This document shows, one piece after another, positions 45,527 to 53,868 of a stretch of DNA of 53,868 bases (positions are counted from its first letter, which is position 1; every line of letters starts with the position of its first letter). Under the pieces are notes generated by a model. That model saw nothing but the letters and a program-made list of their open reading frames with translations, searched no databases and was not told the origin of the DNA. Source of the DNA: Pseudomonadales bacterium. GTDB taxonomy: Bacteria; Pseudomonadota; Gammaproteobacteria; Pseudomonadales; Azotimanducaceae. Made by a program: the position numbers and the translations under genes. Location of the stretch: the NCBI GenBank assembly GCA_028283025.1, contig JAPYNO010000009.1, positions 1-53,868 on the forward strand, written 5' to 3'.

Positions 45527-45562
45527 TTGCAAAATGCGTCAACCCAAAAACCTGATCCAACT

Positions 45563-47047
45563 ATGGCCTACACATTGCCCGACAGCGTCTTCGCCAACCG
45601 CGAGGACGAACAAGGACAGGTGCTTTGCTGGGACACACAGTCTTTGCAAGCAGCGATTAGCGATCAAGTTTCGCCGCGCACGCTTGAGCGCGCGCTTGCT
45701 GACTTCCTACCAGCTTCCCTGACGCCGAGCGAGGTCACGGACGAACAGGGCCGCAGCCTCAACGCGCTTGTTCGCAACCAGCTTGAAGCCGATGCTCGCA
45801 AGAAGCGATGGCCATCGCTCGTCATCCAAGCGCATGAGAGCGCTCGCGGGCACCTGCTCATGGCCAACGACGGCAGGGCTGGTCGCAAATGGCTGTGGTG
45901 CCAAGGTCTGCCGGACACTGAAGCACTCATCAGGTTCATGGAAACGCTTGCTCGCCAGTACGAAAAACCCCTGCTTATCTGGCCGCACGCCGCAACGACA
46001 GACTTGGCACGAGACATTCTCGACTCTCACAAGTCACATGACCTGACCCTCGCATCTGGCACCACCGCACATCTCGCCCTCACCGCCTATCCGACTCCGC
46101 CGGTGCGCATCAGCCCGCCGAGCGAGCGAGCGTCCTTGCTGACAAGCGCGAGCCTGACGCATCTCGACCGCCTCGAAGCAGAGAGCATCCACATCATTCG
46201 CGAAGTCATGGCGGAGGCGGAGAAGCCGGTCATGCTCTATTCGATTGGCAAGGACTCGTCAGTCATGCTGCGCCTCGCCGAAAAAGCCTTCTACCCAAGC
46301 CGTCCGCCCTTCCCGCTGCTGCATGTGGACACGCGCTGGAAATTCCAGGCCATGTACGAGTTTCGCGCACGCATCGCCGACACCACTGGCATGGAACTGA
46401 TCGTCCATATCAACCCCGATGGCGTTGAGAAGAACATGAATCCTTTTGATCACGGCAGCGCCTTGCACACAGATGTCATGAAGACCCAAGGCCTCATTCA
46501 AGCGCTCGATGCGCATGGCTTTGACGCTGCTTTTGGCGGCGCGCGGCGCGATGAAGAAAAAAGCCGCGCCAAGGAGCGCGTGTTTTCGTTTCGCAATAGT
46601 GCGCATCGATGGGATCCGAAGAATCAACGCCCGGAGCTTTGGAACCTCTACAACGGCCGCAAGGCACCAAGCGAGAGCATCCGCATCTTCCCGCTCTCGA
46701 ACTGGACTGAACTTGACATATGGCAGTACATCTACCGCGAGCACATCCCCATCGTGCCACTCTATTTCGCAGCCCAGAGGCCGGTCATCGAGCGCGATGG
46801 CATGCTCATGCTCGTCGACGACGAGCGCTTGAAGCTGTTTCCTGGCGAGCAAATCCATACAAGAAAAGTGCGCTTCAGAACGCTCGGCTGCTATCCGCTC
46901 ACCGGGGCCATTGAATCTGATGCCGACACGCTGCCGAAAATCCTTTTGGAACTCTTGGAAGCGCGAACAAGCGAGCGCCAAGGCCGCGCCATCGACACCG
47001 ACAGTGTCGGCTCGATGGAGAAGAAGAAGCAGGAAGGTTATTTCTGA
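45563..47047 (+). CDS. cysD: Sulfate adenylyltransferase subunit CysD with a long N-terminal extension
   Basis: 494 residues from the ATG; a TTG 12 codons upstream is less likely. The C-terminal 300 residues match CysD throughout: [20 protein letters not shown]-loop [56 protein letters not shown], the end [11 protein letters not shown]. CysD with CysN makes APS from sulfate and ATP. Ahead of this lie about 195 residues ([27 protein letters not shown]-like [39 protein letters not shown]) that I cannot place in a family. CysD is normally about 302 residues. No ATG starts the CysD part separately. Its stop shares a base with the next ATG. Confidence 0.93.
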   Translation: MAYTLPDSVFANREDEQGQVLCWDTQSLQAAISDQVSPRTLERALADFLPASLTPSEVTDEQGRSLNALVRNQLEADARKKRWPSLVIQAHESARGHLLMANDGRAGRKWLWCQGLPDTEALIRFMETLARQYEKPLLIWPHAATTDLARDILDSHKSHDLTLASGTTAHLALTAYPTPPVRISPPSERASLLTSASLTHLDRLEAESIHIIREVMAEAEKPVMLYSIGKDSSVMLRLAEKAFYPSRPPFPLLHVDTRWKFQAMYEFRARIADTTGMELIVHINPDGVEKNMNPFDHGSALHTDVMKTQGLIQALDAHGFDAAFGGARRDEEKSRAKERVFSFRNSAHRWDPKNQRPELWNLYNGRKAPSESIRIFPLSNWTELDIWQYIYREHIPIVPLYFAAQRPVIERDGMLMLVDDERLKLFPGEQIHTRKVRFRTLGCYPLTGAIESDADTLPKILLELLEARTSERQGRAIDTDSVGSMEKKKQEGYF

Positions 47048-47304
47048 TGAACGCTGAACCCAAGCCCTACCGCGAATCGCATCTACGCAGCCTGTTGAAG
47101 GCGCTCTCCTGGCGCATCGTCGCGACTGTCATGACAGGCATCATCGCCTATTTCGTGACCGGCGAAGTCATGGCCGCCATCATGATCAGCGGCATCGAAT
47201 TCTTCGCCAAGTTTGGCATCTACTATCTGCACGAACGCGCTTGGCAGCTTGTGCCGCGCGGTACGATTCGGCAACTCAAACTGTTCAAAAGGCGGCCGGC
47301 ATGA
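47047..47304 (+). CDS. DUF2061 small membrane protein
   Basis: 85 residues: [20 protein letters not shown], a first membrane segment to FVTG, a second ([20 protein letters not shown]), and a basic tail [19 protein letters not shown] followed by two helices and a FxxKxxxYYLHE motif is the DUF2061 family, often found inside sulfate-assimilation operons. Function is unknown; a role linked to sulfate uptake or assimilation is inferred from gene neighbourhood only. The ATG overlaps the cysD TGA by one base and its TGA overlaps the cysNC ATG (ATGA), so it is translationally embedded in the operon. Confidence 0.88.
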   Translation: MNAEPKPYRESHLRSLLKALSWRIVATVMTGIIAYFVTGEVMAAIMISGIEFFAKFGIYYLHERAWQLVPRGTIRQLKLFKRRPA

Positions 47305-49172
47305 ACGACCTCTCGACCAATATCGATGCGTATCTCGAAACGCAATCCAAGCTCGACCTCCTGCGCTTTATTACCTGCGGGTCGGTCGATGACGGCAAGT
47401 CCACGCTCATCGGTCGCATGCTCTATGAGGCGCAACTCATCTTTGAGGATCAAGTCGCGGCGCTGAAGAACGAATCGCGCCATCACGGCACCCAAGGCGG
47501 AGAGATTGACTTCGCACTGCTCGTCGATGGGCTTGCCGCCGAGCGCGAACAAGGCATCACCATCGATGTCGCCTATCGCTTCTTCGCCACCGACCATCGC
47601 AAATTCATCGTCGCCGACACGCCCGGCCATGAGCAGTACACGCGCAACATGGCGACCGGTGCTTCCACTGCCGATGTCGCGGTCATCCTGGTCGATGCGC
47701 AAAGCGGTGTACTGACGCAAACCAAGCGCCACTCATTCATCTGCTCGCTGCTCGGCATCCGCCATGTCGCGTTGGCGGTGAACAAAATGGACCTCGTTGA
47801 CTTTGAGCCTGATATCTATCGCAAAATCGTCGCTGACTATCAAGCATTCGCACGCAAGCTCGCCTTCAAGGATGTCACGGCCATTCCGGTATCGGCCCTC
47901 GATGGCGACAATGTCGTGACGCGCTCGGCAAGAACGCCTTGGTATTCAGGACCAACGCTGATCGGATTCCTCGAGACCGTGAACGCCCATCACACCATGC
48001 GCGAACAGGGCTTTCGTATGCCTGTGCAGTGGGTGAACCGGCCTGACCGAACGTTTCGTGGATTCTCCGGCACCATCGTCTCAGGGCAGGTCGGCCTCGG
48101 CGACGAGGTACGCATTCTGCCGAGCGGCGAAGTCGCGCGCGTGGCAGACATCGTGCTCTATACAAATCGGCTCAAGACCGCAGTCACCGACCAAGCGGTC
48201 ACGCTCTGCTTGGAGAGCGAAGTGGACTGCTCGCGCGGCGACCTAATTGTCAACTCAAACGACCCGGCCGAGGTCGCCGATCAATTCGAGGTCAGCCTTG
48301 TGTGGATGGATCAGGAGCCAGGGCATCATGGTCGCGCGTATTGGCTGAAAACAGGCACAACGCGCGTCAATGCCACCATCACCAACCTCAAGTACAAGTA
48401 CAACATCAATACGCTCGAGCATCTTTCCACCCACAACCTTGCGCTCAACGACATCGGCGAAGCAACGCTCAGTCTCGACCGGGGCATCGCCTTTGAACCC
48501 TATGCGAAGAACCGAGCGCTTGGCTCATTTGTGCTCATTGATCGATTCAGCAATGCCACTGTCGCTGCGGGCATGATCAATTTTGCGCTGCGGCGCGCGA
48601 AGAATATTCATCGCCAGAAGCTTGCGATCAACAAGGCCGCGCGCGAAGCCTTGAGCGGACATAAGGCGCGGGTGCTCTGGTTCACGGGATTGAGCGGGGC
48701 TGGCAAGTCTTCCATCGCCGATGCGTTGGAGCAGCGATTGCATGAGCGGGGGGTGCGCACCTACATCCTTGACGGCGACAACGTCCGCCACGGACTCAAT
48801 CAGGACCTTGGCTTCTCCGACGCCGATCGCATCGAGAACATTCGCCGCGTCGCCGAGGTCGCAAAGCTCATGGTCGATGCGGGCATCGTGGTGCTGACTG
48901 CCTTCATTTCACCTTTTCGGGCAGAGCGCGACATGGCGAGGCGACTCATGAATGAAGGCGAGTTCGTCGAGATTTTTGTCGATACGCCACTCGAAGAAGC
49001 GGAGCGGCGCGACACCAAAGGCCTCTACGCCAAGGCACGGCGCGGGGAGCTGCCGAACTTCACGGGCGTCGGCAGCAGCTATGAAGCACCGCAGCAGCCT
49101 GAGATTCACCTGCGCGCGGGCGAGCAGTCAATCGAATCGTGCGTTCAGGAGATTCTCGACTACCTCAACTGA
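47301..49172 (+). CDS. cysNC: Bifunctional sulfate adenylyltransferase subunit 1/adenylylsulfate kinase CysNC
   Basis: 623 residues. The first about 430 form the CysN GTPase: G1 [17 protein letters not shown]2 region [16 protein letters not shown]3 [19 protein letters not shown]4 AVNKMDLVD, then EF-Tu-like domains. The last about 180 form the CysC APS kinase: P-loop [51 protein letters not shown]. CysN drives APS synthesis by GTP hydrolysis together with CysD; CysC phosphorylates APS to PAPS. Fusion of the two is common in proteobacteria. The start overlaps the DUF2061 stop; longer readings overlap that gene. Confidence 0.97.
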   Translation: MNDLSTNIDAYLETQSKLDLLRFITCGSVDDGKSTLIGRMLYEAQLIFEDQVAALKNESRHHGTQGGEIDFALLVDGLAAEREQGITIDVAYRFFATDHRKFIVADTPGHEQYTRNMATGASTADVAVILVDAQSGVLTQTKRHSFICSLLGIRHVALAVNKMDLVDFEPDIYRKIVADYQAFARKLAFKDVTAIPVSALDGDNVVTRSARTPWYSGPTLIGFLETVNAHHTMREQGFRMPVQWVNRPDRTFRGFSGTIVSGQVGLGDEVRILPSGEVARVADIVLYTNRLKTAVTDQAVTLCLESEVDCSRGDLIVNSNDPAEVADQFEVSLVWMDQEPGHHGRAYWLKTGTTRVNATITNLKYKYNINTLEHLSTHNLALNDIGEATLSLDRGIAFEPYAKNRALGSFVLIDRFSNATVAAGMINFALRRAKNIHRQKLAINKAAREALSGHKARVLWFTGLSGAGKSSIADALEQRLHERGVRTYILDGDNVRHGLNQDLGFSDADRIENIRRVAEVAKLMVDAGIVVLTAFISPFRAERDMARRLMNEGEFVEIFVDTPLEEAERRDTKGLYAKARRGELPNFTGVGSSYEAPQQPEIHLRAGEQSIESCVQEILDYLN

Positions 49173-49219
49173 CCGCGCCCTGATGGATGGCGGCGGGTGC
49201 CCGCGCATCTTTACCAGCT

Positions 49220-52200
49220 TTACCAGCGCGCGCTGATTTCGATTTCGATCCCATGGTCTGGTGGCGCCCTCATGCTTTCGCGCCGTTTTGTCAGCACGCC
49301 AAGCGTCAGGTTCGGGGCGCCCTCCGCCGAACTAAGTCGCCAGCCCAGCCCGTACTCCCGGTTTGCAGCGGACAGCCCGTAGCTCAGACGCGGGGTTGCC
49401 GTAAAGCGCTCACTGAAAGCCGGCAGCCCGTAGCCCATCTCGGCTGTCCAGACAGCTGCGCCGCTGCCGGATGCCAAACCGCCTATTGACAATGCCTCAG
49501 GCGAGAACATGGCCTGCATTCCGCCGCTAGACTGGCCGCCCCGGTCCTGCCGCAGCGACAGCGACAAGCCATGTTCGGAGTCCGGCCGCGGGTCGAACGT
49601 GAGCGATGCGGACATTCCCCACTCCCTGAAGGTCGCATCGTCGTGCGAGATCAGCGTCTGGCCTTCGAGGTCGAGGGTGATTCCCCGGTTCGGATCGGTT
49701 AGCGCAAGCCCGGCACCAACGTATATTCCACGCCCGGTTTCAGCGTCTCCGCCGTCCTGACGCACGCCTAGCTCCAGCTTCGGAGTAAGACTGATGCCGC
49801 CATCTAGCTGCGCCCTCAAGCTCCCCTCAAGACCGAGGCGCAGGCGGCTGACGGCAGCCTGCGCCGCAACTAGTCCGGCGGCGCGCGCCGAAGATGTTTC
49901 GGCCCACATCGAGTCGGCAATGACCGCCACGACCAAATCACCCTCACCCATCCCTGCAAGCAGGTCGCCCCGCGCTCCGGCGGCTGCCATCCGCCAGCCC
50001 ATGTCCGTATTGATCCGCTCAGCCACATTACCGCCCTCGCCCGGTGCTGCATCGAGCAATCCCCACCCAAAGCCGGCAGCGCCCCACAGTTGCAAGCGCT
50101 CGCTCGGCGACCAGGCGGCGTAAGGCGCTACGGACGTGAGCGACGCCTCTAGCTCGCCGCTGCCCGTGCCAGACCATTCGCCGCTAGCGATGGAATGCAG
50201 GAGCCCCACGCCCGCAATCCAAGGGCCGCGCCCGTAGTCGGCTCCTAGCGTCAGGGTCAAAACGTCGCCGCCAAGGCTCAGCGCGCTATCCCGACCAGAG
50301 AATTGCGATTGGGATCCCTTGCCCCACCAAGCTAGGGTGCCGCCCGCCGAGTCGGCTTCGAGGGTATGGGTGAATGATCCGACACTTAGCTGCTGCCGCA
50401 GCAGCGCCATTTCGGACGAAGACTCTTCCCCAGCGGTTCCGCTGGCTGCAGCCGCCAATCCTCCGCGCCCGTAACCTGTTGCCGCATGGACTGCGCTTGG
50501 CGCGCTGGCCATCGACAGCCCGTTTTCGGAGTCGACTTGGGGTTCTTCCATCTCGCAGCCACCGCTAGGGAAGCTCTGAATAACAGAGCTTCCCTTGTGG
50601 CACATGGATGTGCCACCGACATCTTTGCAGGAGCAAAGATGCACGGCGCAGCCGCCCGCAGGGGTGGGTGCATGGACGCACCCACTGACTTCAGTGCCGT
50701 AAGGCATTGAAGTCGCGAGCAAATCAGACACTGCCCGCGCGATCGCCACATTGGCGGGCTGCGGGTTCTCCAGCTTCACGGTCATCGTCTCGCTGCCCTC
50801 GTTGATGTCGTCGTCATGCACCCACACCGGCAATCGGTGCATCCGCTCGCCCGCCTCGAACCGGATCTCCCTGCTCAAATGCTGGTAGTCGTTGGGCGAG
50901 CGCGCGGTGCCCCATTCGGATTCCGCGCGGAACGTCACTGCGCCCGGCGCCGGCCGGTTCAGCGTGACCTCGAACCACAGATCCTCCGCGCCCTCGTGTG
51001 CGGTGGCATCGGCGATCGACACGGTCAACCCGTTGTAGGGGTCGTCCCCGACGGCGCCGCTGTCGTCGTCGAGCACGGTCAGTTCGACCGAGGAGACAGC
51101 GCCGGCCACGGCCTCGACGGGCAGTTCGCCGAGGGAGATCGTGAAGGTCTCGTCGTCGGTGTCGTCGTCCTGGCGGATCTGGAAGCCCGCCTGCCCGCTG
51201 ACATCTCCGTGATGGATGGTCAGGCCCGTGGGACAGTCGAAGTCGTCCGCCTCGGCGGTGCCGCCGCTGCACGTCAGCGGAATGCGGATGGAACGGCGCG
51301 CGCCGTAGGGCGCCGCGGCCGTCACCCGCACGATTGTCCAGTCGTCGCCTTCAGTCACGACATCTCTGTTCACGCTGATCGACACCTCGAGCGGGTCGGG
51401 CATCGTGCCGGTGATGGTGCCGATGGCCCGGCTCATGTCGCTGTCCACCCGGCCCATGACTTCCGGCGTGAGCGGCATTGGATATTCGTTGCCGGGATTG
51501 GCGAGCGTCGCGCCCGCGGGGTCGTAAATGTCCAGGAAGAAGGTTTCGCCGGGATCGTTCATGCCGTCATCATCGCGCGCCCACACCCGCACGATCTTCT
51601 CCTGCTCGCCCAAGTCGAAACGCAGTATGCCGTCGACGGTGTCGTAGTCCCTTTCATCCCAGTTGTGGCCGTCGTCGCGCGGAACCCTTAAGCCCCAGGC
51701 CACCCCGGAAGTGGTGCGGTACTTCACCTCCACGCCGCCCGGCGACGGTAGCGACAGGTGCGCCCGGAACTCCAGCCAGCTGCCTTCGGGGCCTTCGGCG
51801 TCGTCCACCGAGATGGTGAGGGTATCGGGCGTGGGAGAGTCGGTCAACACCACCATCACGGGCAACCTAGCTTCCAAATCCTCGTATTCGGAGCCTCTGC
51901 CAGTATGCACGATCTCCATCAAGTCCATCCCGTCCTCGTTGTCCTGCGCCTGCACGCCGTTGCTATTCGAGTCGCCGTTAACGGTCACCATCACGGTTTG
52001 CGGATTCATCCAGTTCGACGGGGTGAAATCCAGTTCCGACGGCCCATGCGTCAGGTAGCCGGCGGCGGAGCTCTCGATGGCCACCGTCATGGCCTCGCTC
52101 GGCTCGCTCGACAGCCTCACTTGGTAGGTGCGCTGCTGGCCCATCGGAATTTCCATCGAGCCGGGCATGAGCAAGATCGCCGCTTCGTCGTCGTCGGTCA

Positions 52201-53868
52201 CCGTCACCGCCACCGGCGCCGCGCTCACCGAGCTGTAGTCGCTGCTGCCGGCAACCACCGTGTGCGCGATGCTGGCGGTGCGCGCATCGCCCGGGTTGTC
52301 GATGGCGTCGTCCACGGCGGTGACGGTGACGGTCTGCGGCTTGCTCCAGTCCGCCGGGGCGAATGTCAGGCGAGTCTTGTCCAGCGTCACTGGCGGGCTG
52401 TCCCCCGCCGACAGGTCAATCACCACGCTGGCCGTCGGCTCGCTGGTCAGCACGAGGGTGTAGGCGCCCTCGTTCTCCTTGACGTTGTCGGTGGCGGGGT
52501 CGTCGGCCTCGTCGAGGGTGAGCGGCCCGCCGGTCACCGTAACCCCGCGCGTGTCGTCGTCGGTGATGGTGCCGGTGGCGGTGGCGTCTGAGAGCGCGAC
52601 GCCGGTGCTCGGGTTGGCGAGCACCACCTGGAAGGTCTCGGCGGGCTCGTCAATGGCGTCCTCGGTGGTGGCGACGGTGAAAGTGGCGGTGGTGTCGCCA
52701 GCCTTGAAGCTGAGCGTCGCGACGGTGGCCTGCGCGGTGTAGTCAGTGCCGGCGGTGGCCTTGACCGCGCCTTCGGTGGTGTCGTCGGCGGTGGTCCATT
52801 GCACGGTGGCCGCGCCGTCGGTGTCGCCCGTGCGGGTGACGGTGAAGGTGAGTGCCTCGCCCTCGGCGGCGGTGGCGTCGGCGATGATAAGTAGCGCATC
52901 GGCGACTGTGGCGGGGGCCGTCTCGATGGCGTCGTCGTCGGTGACGGTGACCGCCACCGCAGGGACGGTGAACGAGGCATAGTCGCCGCTGCCCGCCGCG
53001 ACGGTGTGCGTGATGCTGGCGGTACGCGCATCGCCCGGATTGTCGATGGCGTCGTCCACGGCGGTGACGGTGACGGTCTGCGGCTTGCTCCAGTCCGCTG
53101 GGGCGAATGTCAGGCGAGTCTTGTCCAGCGTCACCGGCGGGCTGTTCCCCGCCGACAGGTCAATCACCACGCTGGCCGTCGGCTCGCTAGTCAGCACGAC
53201 GGTGTAGGCGCCCTCGTTCTCCTTGACGTTGTCGGTGGCGGGGTCGTCGGCCTCGTCGAGGGTGAGCGGCCCGCCGGTCACGGTCACGCCCCGCGTGTCG
53301 TCGTCGGTGAGGGTGATGGTCGCCTTGGCCACCGTCGCCCCGGAGAGCGTGCCGGTCACGTCGATGGTCTCGTTGGCCTCGTCGATGGCGTCGTCGGTGG
53401 GGGTCAGCGTGAACGAGGCGCTGCCCGACGCCGCCATCGCGTCGATCGTGACATTGAAGCCCGTCACCGCCGCGTAGTCGGTGCCGGAGGTGGCCGTGCC
53501 GCCGCCGACGCGCACCGCCACCGTCCGCGCCTCGGCGAAGCGGGTGGCGCCGGTGACGCTGGCGATCACCGTCACCGTCGTCGCCCCGGCGCCCTCGCCG
53601 ACCGACGCCGTGTCCACGCTCAGGGCGATGGCGCCCGGCGCGGCGTCGTCGTCGGTGACGGTGACGGTGACGGGCTTGGCCGTGACCGCGCCGTAGTCGT
53701 TGCCTTCGCCAGTGGCCGTCACGGTATGGGTGAGGCGCACCGCGCGCGCGTCGCCGGCGTTGTCGGTGGCGTCGTTGACCCCGGTGACCGTCACCGTCTT
53801 CGGCGCGTTCCAGTCGGTGGTGGTGAAGGTCAGGCTCGCCGGGGAGACGGTGGCAATCTTCCTGTCGG
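49220..53868 (-). CDS. Calx-beta-repeat autotransporter-like outer-membrane protein, 5' end outside window
   Basis: 1548 residues are visible and the frame runs off the right edge. The first about 1050 are tandem beta-sandwich repeats of Calx-beta type, each ending near VTVTDDD, with cores such as LTFAPADWSKPQTVTVTAVD and ATEGEALTFTVTRTG-like segments. Around 1051-1099 lies an odd Cys-rich stretch (CAVHLCSCKDVGGTSMCHKG) encoded by a hairpin cluster. The last about 390 residues form a barrel (LGADYGRGPWIAGVGLLHS, MGYGLPAFSERFTATPRLSY) ending in Trp. It is probably a surface adhesin. It converges on cysNC. It is a paralogue of the fragment at 1-260. Confidence 0.85.
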   Translation of the reverse strand, partial: DRKIATVSPASLTFTTTDWNAPKTVTVTGVNDATDNAGDARAVRLTHTVTATGEGNDYGAVTAKPVTVTVTDDDAAPGAIALSVDTASVGEGAGATTVTVIASVTGATRFAEARTVAVRVGGGTATSGTDYAAVTGFNVTIDAMAASGSASFTLTPTDDAIDEANETIDVTGTLSGATVAKATITLTDDDTRGVTVTGGPLTLDEADDPATDNVKENEGAYTVVLTSEPTASVVIDLSAGNSPPVTLDKTRLTFAPADWSKPQTVTVTAVDDAIDNPGDARTASITHTVAAGSGDYASFTVPAVAVTVTDDDAIETAPATVADALLIIADATAAEGEALTFTVTRTGDTDGAATVQWTTADDTTEGAVKATAGTDYTAQATVATLSFKAGDTTATFTVATTEDAIDEPAETFQVVLANPSTGVALSDATATGTITDDDTRGVTVTGGPLTLDEADDPATDNVKENEGAYTLVLTSEPTASVVIDLSAGDSPPVTLDKTRLTFAPADWSKPQTVTVTAVDDAIDNPGDARTASIAHTVVAGSSDYSSVSAAPVAVTVTDDDEAAILLMPGSMEIPMGQQRTYQVRLSSEPSEAMTVAIESSAAGYLTHGPSELDFTPSNWMNPQTVMVTVNGDSNSNGVQAQDNEDGMDLMEIVHTGRGSEYEDLEARLPVMVVLTDSPTPDTLTISVDDAEGPEGSWLEFRAHLSLPSPGGVEVKYRTTSGVAWGLRVPRDDGHNWDERDYDTVDGILRFDLGEQEKIVRVWARDDDGMNDPGETFFLDIYDPAGATLANPGNEYPMPLTPEVMGRVDSDMSRAIGTITGTMPDPLEVSISVNRDVVTEGDDWTIVRVTAAAPYGARRSIRIPLTCSGGTAEADDFDCPTGLTIHHGDVSGQAGFQIRQDDDTDDETFTISLGELPVEAVAGAVSSVELTVLDDDSGAVGDDPYNGLTVSIADATAHEGAEDLWFEVTLNRPAPGAVTFRAESEWGTARSPNDYQHLSREIRFEAGERMHRLPVWVHDDDINEGSETMTVKLENPQPANVAIARAVSDLLATSMPYGTEVSGCVHAPTPAGGCAVHLCSCKDVGGTSMCHKGSSVIQSFPSGGCEMEEPQVDSENGLSMASAPSAVHAATGYGRGGLAAAASGTAGEESSSEMALLRQQLSVGSFTHTLEADSAGGTLAWWGKGSQSQFSGRDSALSLGGDVLTLTLGADYGRGPWIAGVGLLHSIASGEWSGTGSGELEASLTSVAPYAAWSPSERLQLWGAAGFGWGLLDAAPGEGGNVAERINTDMGWRMAAAGARGDLLAGMGEGDLVVAVIADSMWAETSSARAAGLVAAQAAVSRLRLGLEGSLRAQLDGGISLTPKLELGVRQDGGDAETGRGIYVGAGLALTDPNRGITLDLEGQTLISHDDATFREWGMSASLTFDPRPDSEHGLSLSLRQDRGGQSSGGMQAMFSPEALSIGGLASGSGAAVWTAEMGYGLPAFSERFTATPRLSYGLSAANREYGLGWRLSSAEGAPNLTLGVLTKRRESMRAPPDHGIEIEISARW
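50567..50713. repeat. Cluster of five consecutive hairpins inside the autotransporter gene
   Basis: Five inverted repeats follow one another within about 146 bases: 50568-50578/50584-50594 (11 bp arms GGGAAGCTCTG, loop 5); 50598-50605/50608-50615 (TGGCACAT, loop 2); 50620-50628/50633-50641 (9 bp, CATCTTTGC, loop 4); 50664-50671/50678-50685 (8 bp, GTGGGTGC, loop 6); 50688-50698/50703-50713 (11 bp with one G-T pair). All are perfect apart from that wobble. The reading frame passes through without a stop and encodes a Cys-rich segment unlike its surroundings. No U-tract follows, so these are not simple terminators. Probably an inserted palindromic mobile element. Confidence 0.85.
52261..52567. 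repeat. Internal repeat of the autotransporter gene, copy 1
   Basis: About 307 bases that recur at 53005-53311 at a constant offset of 744 bases (248 codons) with only scattered differences. The unit encodes about 102 residues running from RGVTVTGGPLTLDEADD through TLDKTRLTFAPADWSKP to DNPGDARTASI. It is one Calx-beta-like module. Confidence 0.9.
53005..53311. repeat. Internal repeat of the autotransporter gene, copy 2
   Basis: Second copy of the repeat at 52261-52567. The near-identity at DNA level, while other modules in the gene are diverged, points to recent duplication or gene conversion. Confidence 0.9.

Noticed and set aside
50568..50594. Strong hairpin read as a transcription terminator
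   Set aside because: It lies within a continuous reading frame, has no following T-tract on either strand and is one of five similar hairpins.
49509..53696. Many long plus-strand open frames across the autotransporter gene
   Set aside because: They are Val/Thr/Ala- or Arg/His-rich antisense products of a GC-rich repeat region, without starts, ribosome sites or family features.
1..53868. Window as a closed circle with the two autotransporter pieces joining
   Set aside because: Both pieces are C-terminal ends with their own stop codons on opposite strands, so they cannot be halves of one gene.

Overview
The window looks like chromosomal DNA of an uncultured gammaproteobacterium of moderately high GC. 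The reasons are an S10-spc-alpha ribosomal block in the E. coli order ending in rpoA-rplQ, a ccm cytochrome c maturation cluster with ccmI, csiV directly downstream of mfd, a cysD-DUF2061-cysNC operon, and a large TonB-dependent receptor. Gammaproteobacteria is a confident call; genus is not. Both window ends lie inside C-terminal parts of Calx-beta/autotransporter-type outer-membrane proteins.

Layout. 1-260: 3' end of one autotransporter (+). 324-5436: ccmCDEFGHI (-), without ccmA or ccmB. 5461-7631: a decayed toxin-antitoxin (TA) patch (-) with two antitoxins, two broken PIN (VapC-like) toxins and a 481-bp duplicate of the end of the neighbouring oxidoreductase gene. 7152-12792: lipoprotein FAD oxidoreductase, csiV and mfd (-). 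12876-14983: a BglII-type restriction-modification cassette with an extra unknown gene (-). 15161-16576: a divergent AAA+ ATPase (+). 16619-23758: nfeD-like gene, SPFH/stomatin gene and a giant multidomain subtilase (+). 23777-37724: L17, RpoA, S4, S11, S13, L36, SecY, L15, L30, S5, L18, L6, S8, S14, L5, L24, L14, S17, L29, L16, S3, L22, S19, L2, L23, L4, L3, S10 (-, listed here from the 3' end). 38086-40851: TonB-dependent receptor (+). 40983-45288: an accessory patch with a broken HsdR-like gene, an AlbA/Schlafen-type protein, an AidB-like dehydrogenase, a flavodoxin-like reductase and a third broken PIN toxin. 45563-49172: sulfate activation (CysD with a long unknown N-terminal extension, DUF2061, CysNC). 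49220-53868: a second autotransporter (-), running off the window.

How the genes work together. CcmE, CcmC and CcmD load and pass heme, CcmG and CcmH handle apocytochrome thiols, and CcmF with CcmH and CcmI attaches heme. CcmAB must be encoded elsewhere. The ribosomal block is one long co-directional array with mostly tiny gaps or ATGA overlaps. CysD and CysNC make APS and PAPS from sulfate. The restriction cassette and the ATPase form a plausible small defence island between two housekeeping blocks.

Most notable: three PIN toxins in three different states of inactivation; a run of five hairpins inserted in frame in the autotransporter; a roughly 195-residue unknown domain fused to CysD; the BglII-like cassette with an uncharacterised partner; an rpsJ gene forced to start at TTG behind helically phased repeats; and insertions or tails in several ribosomal proteins. 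No tRNA, rRNA, CRISPR array or transposase was seen.
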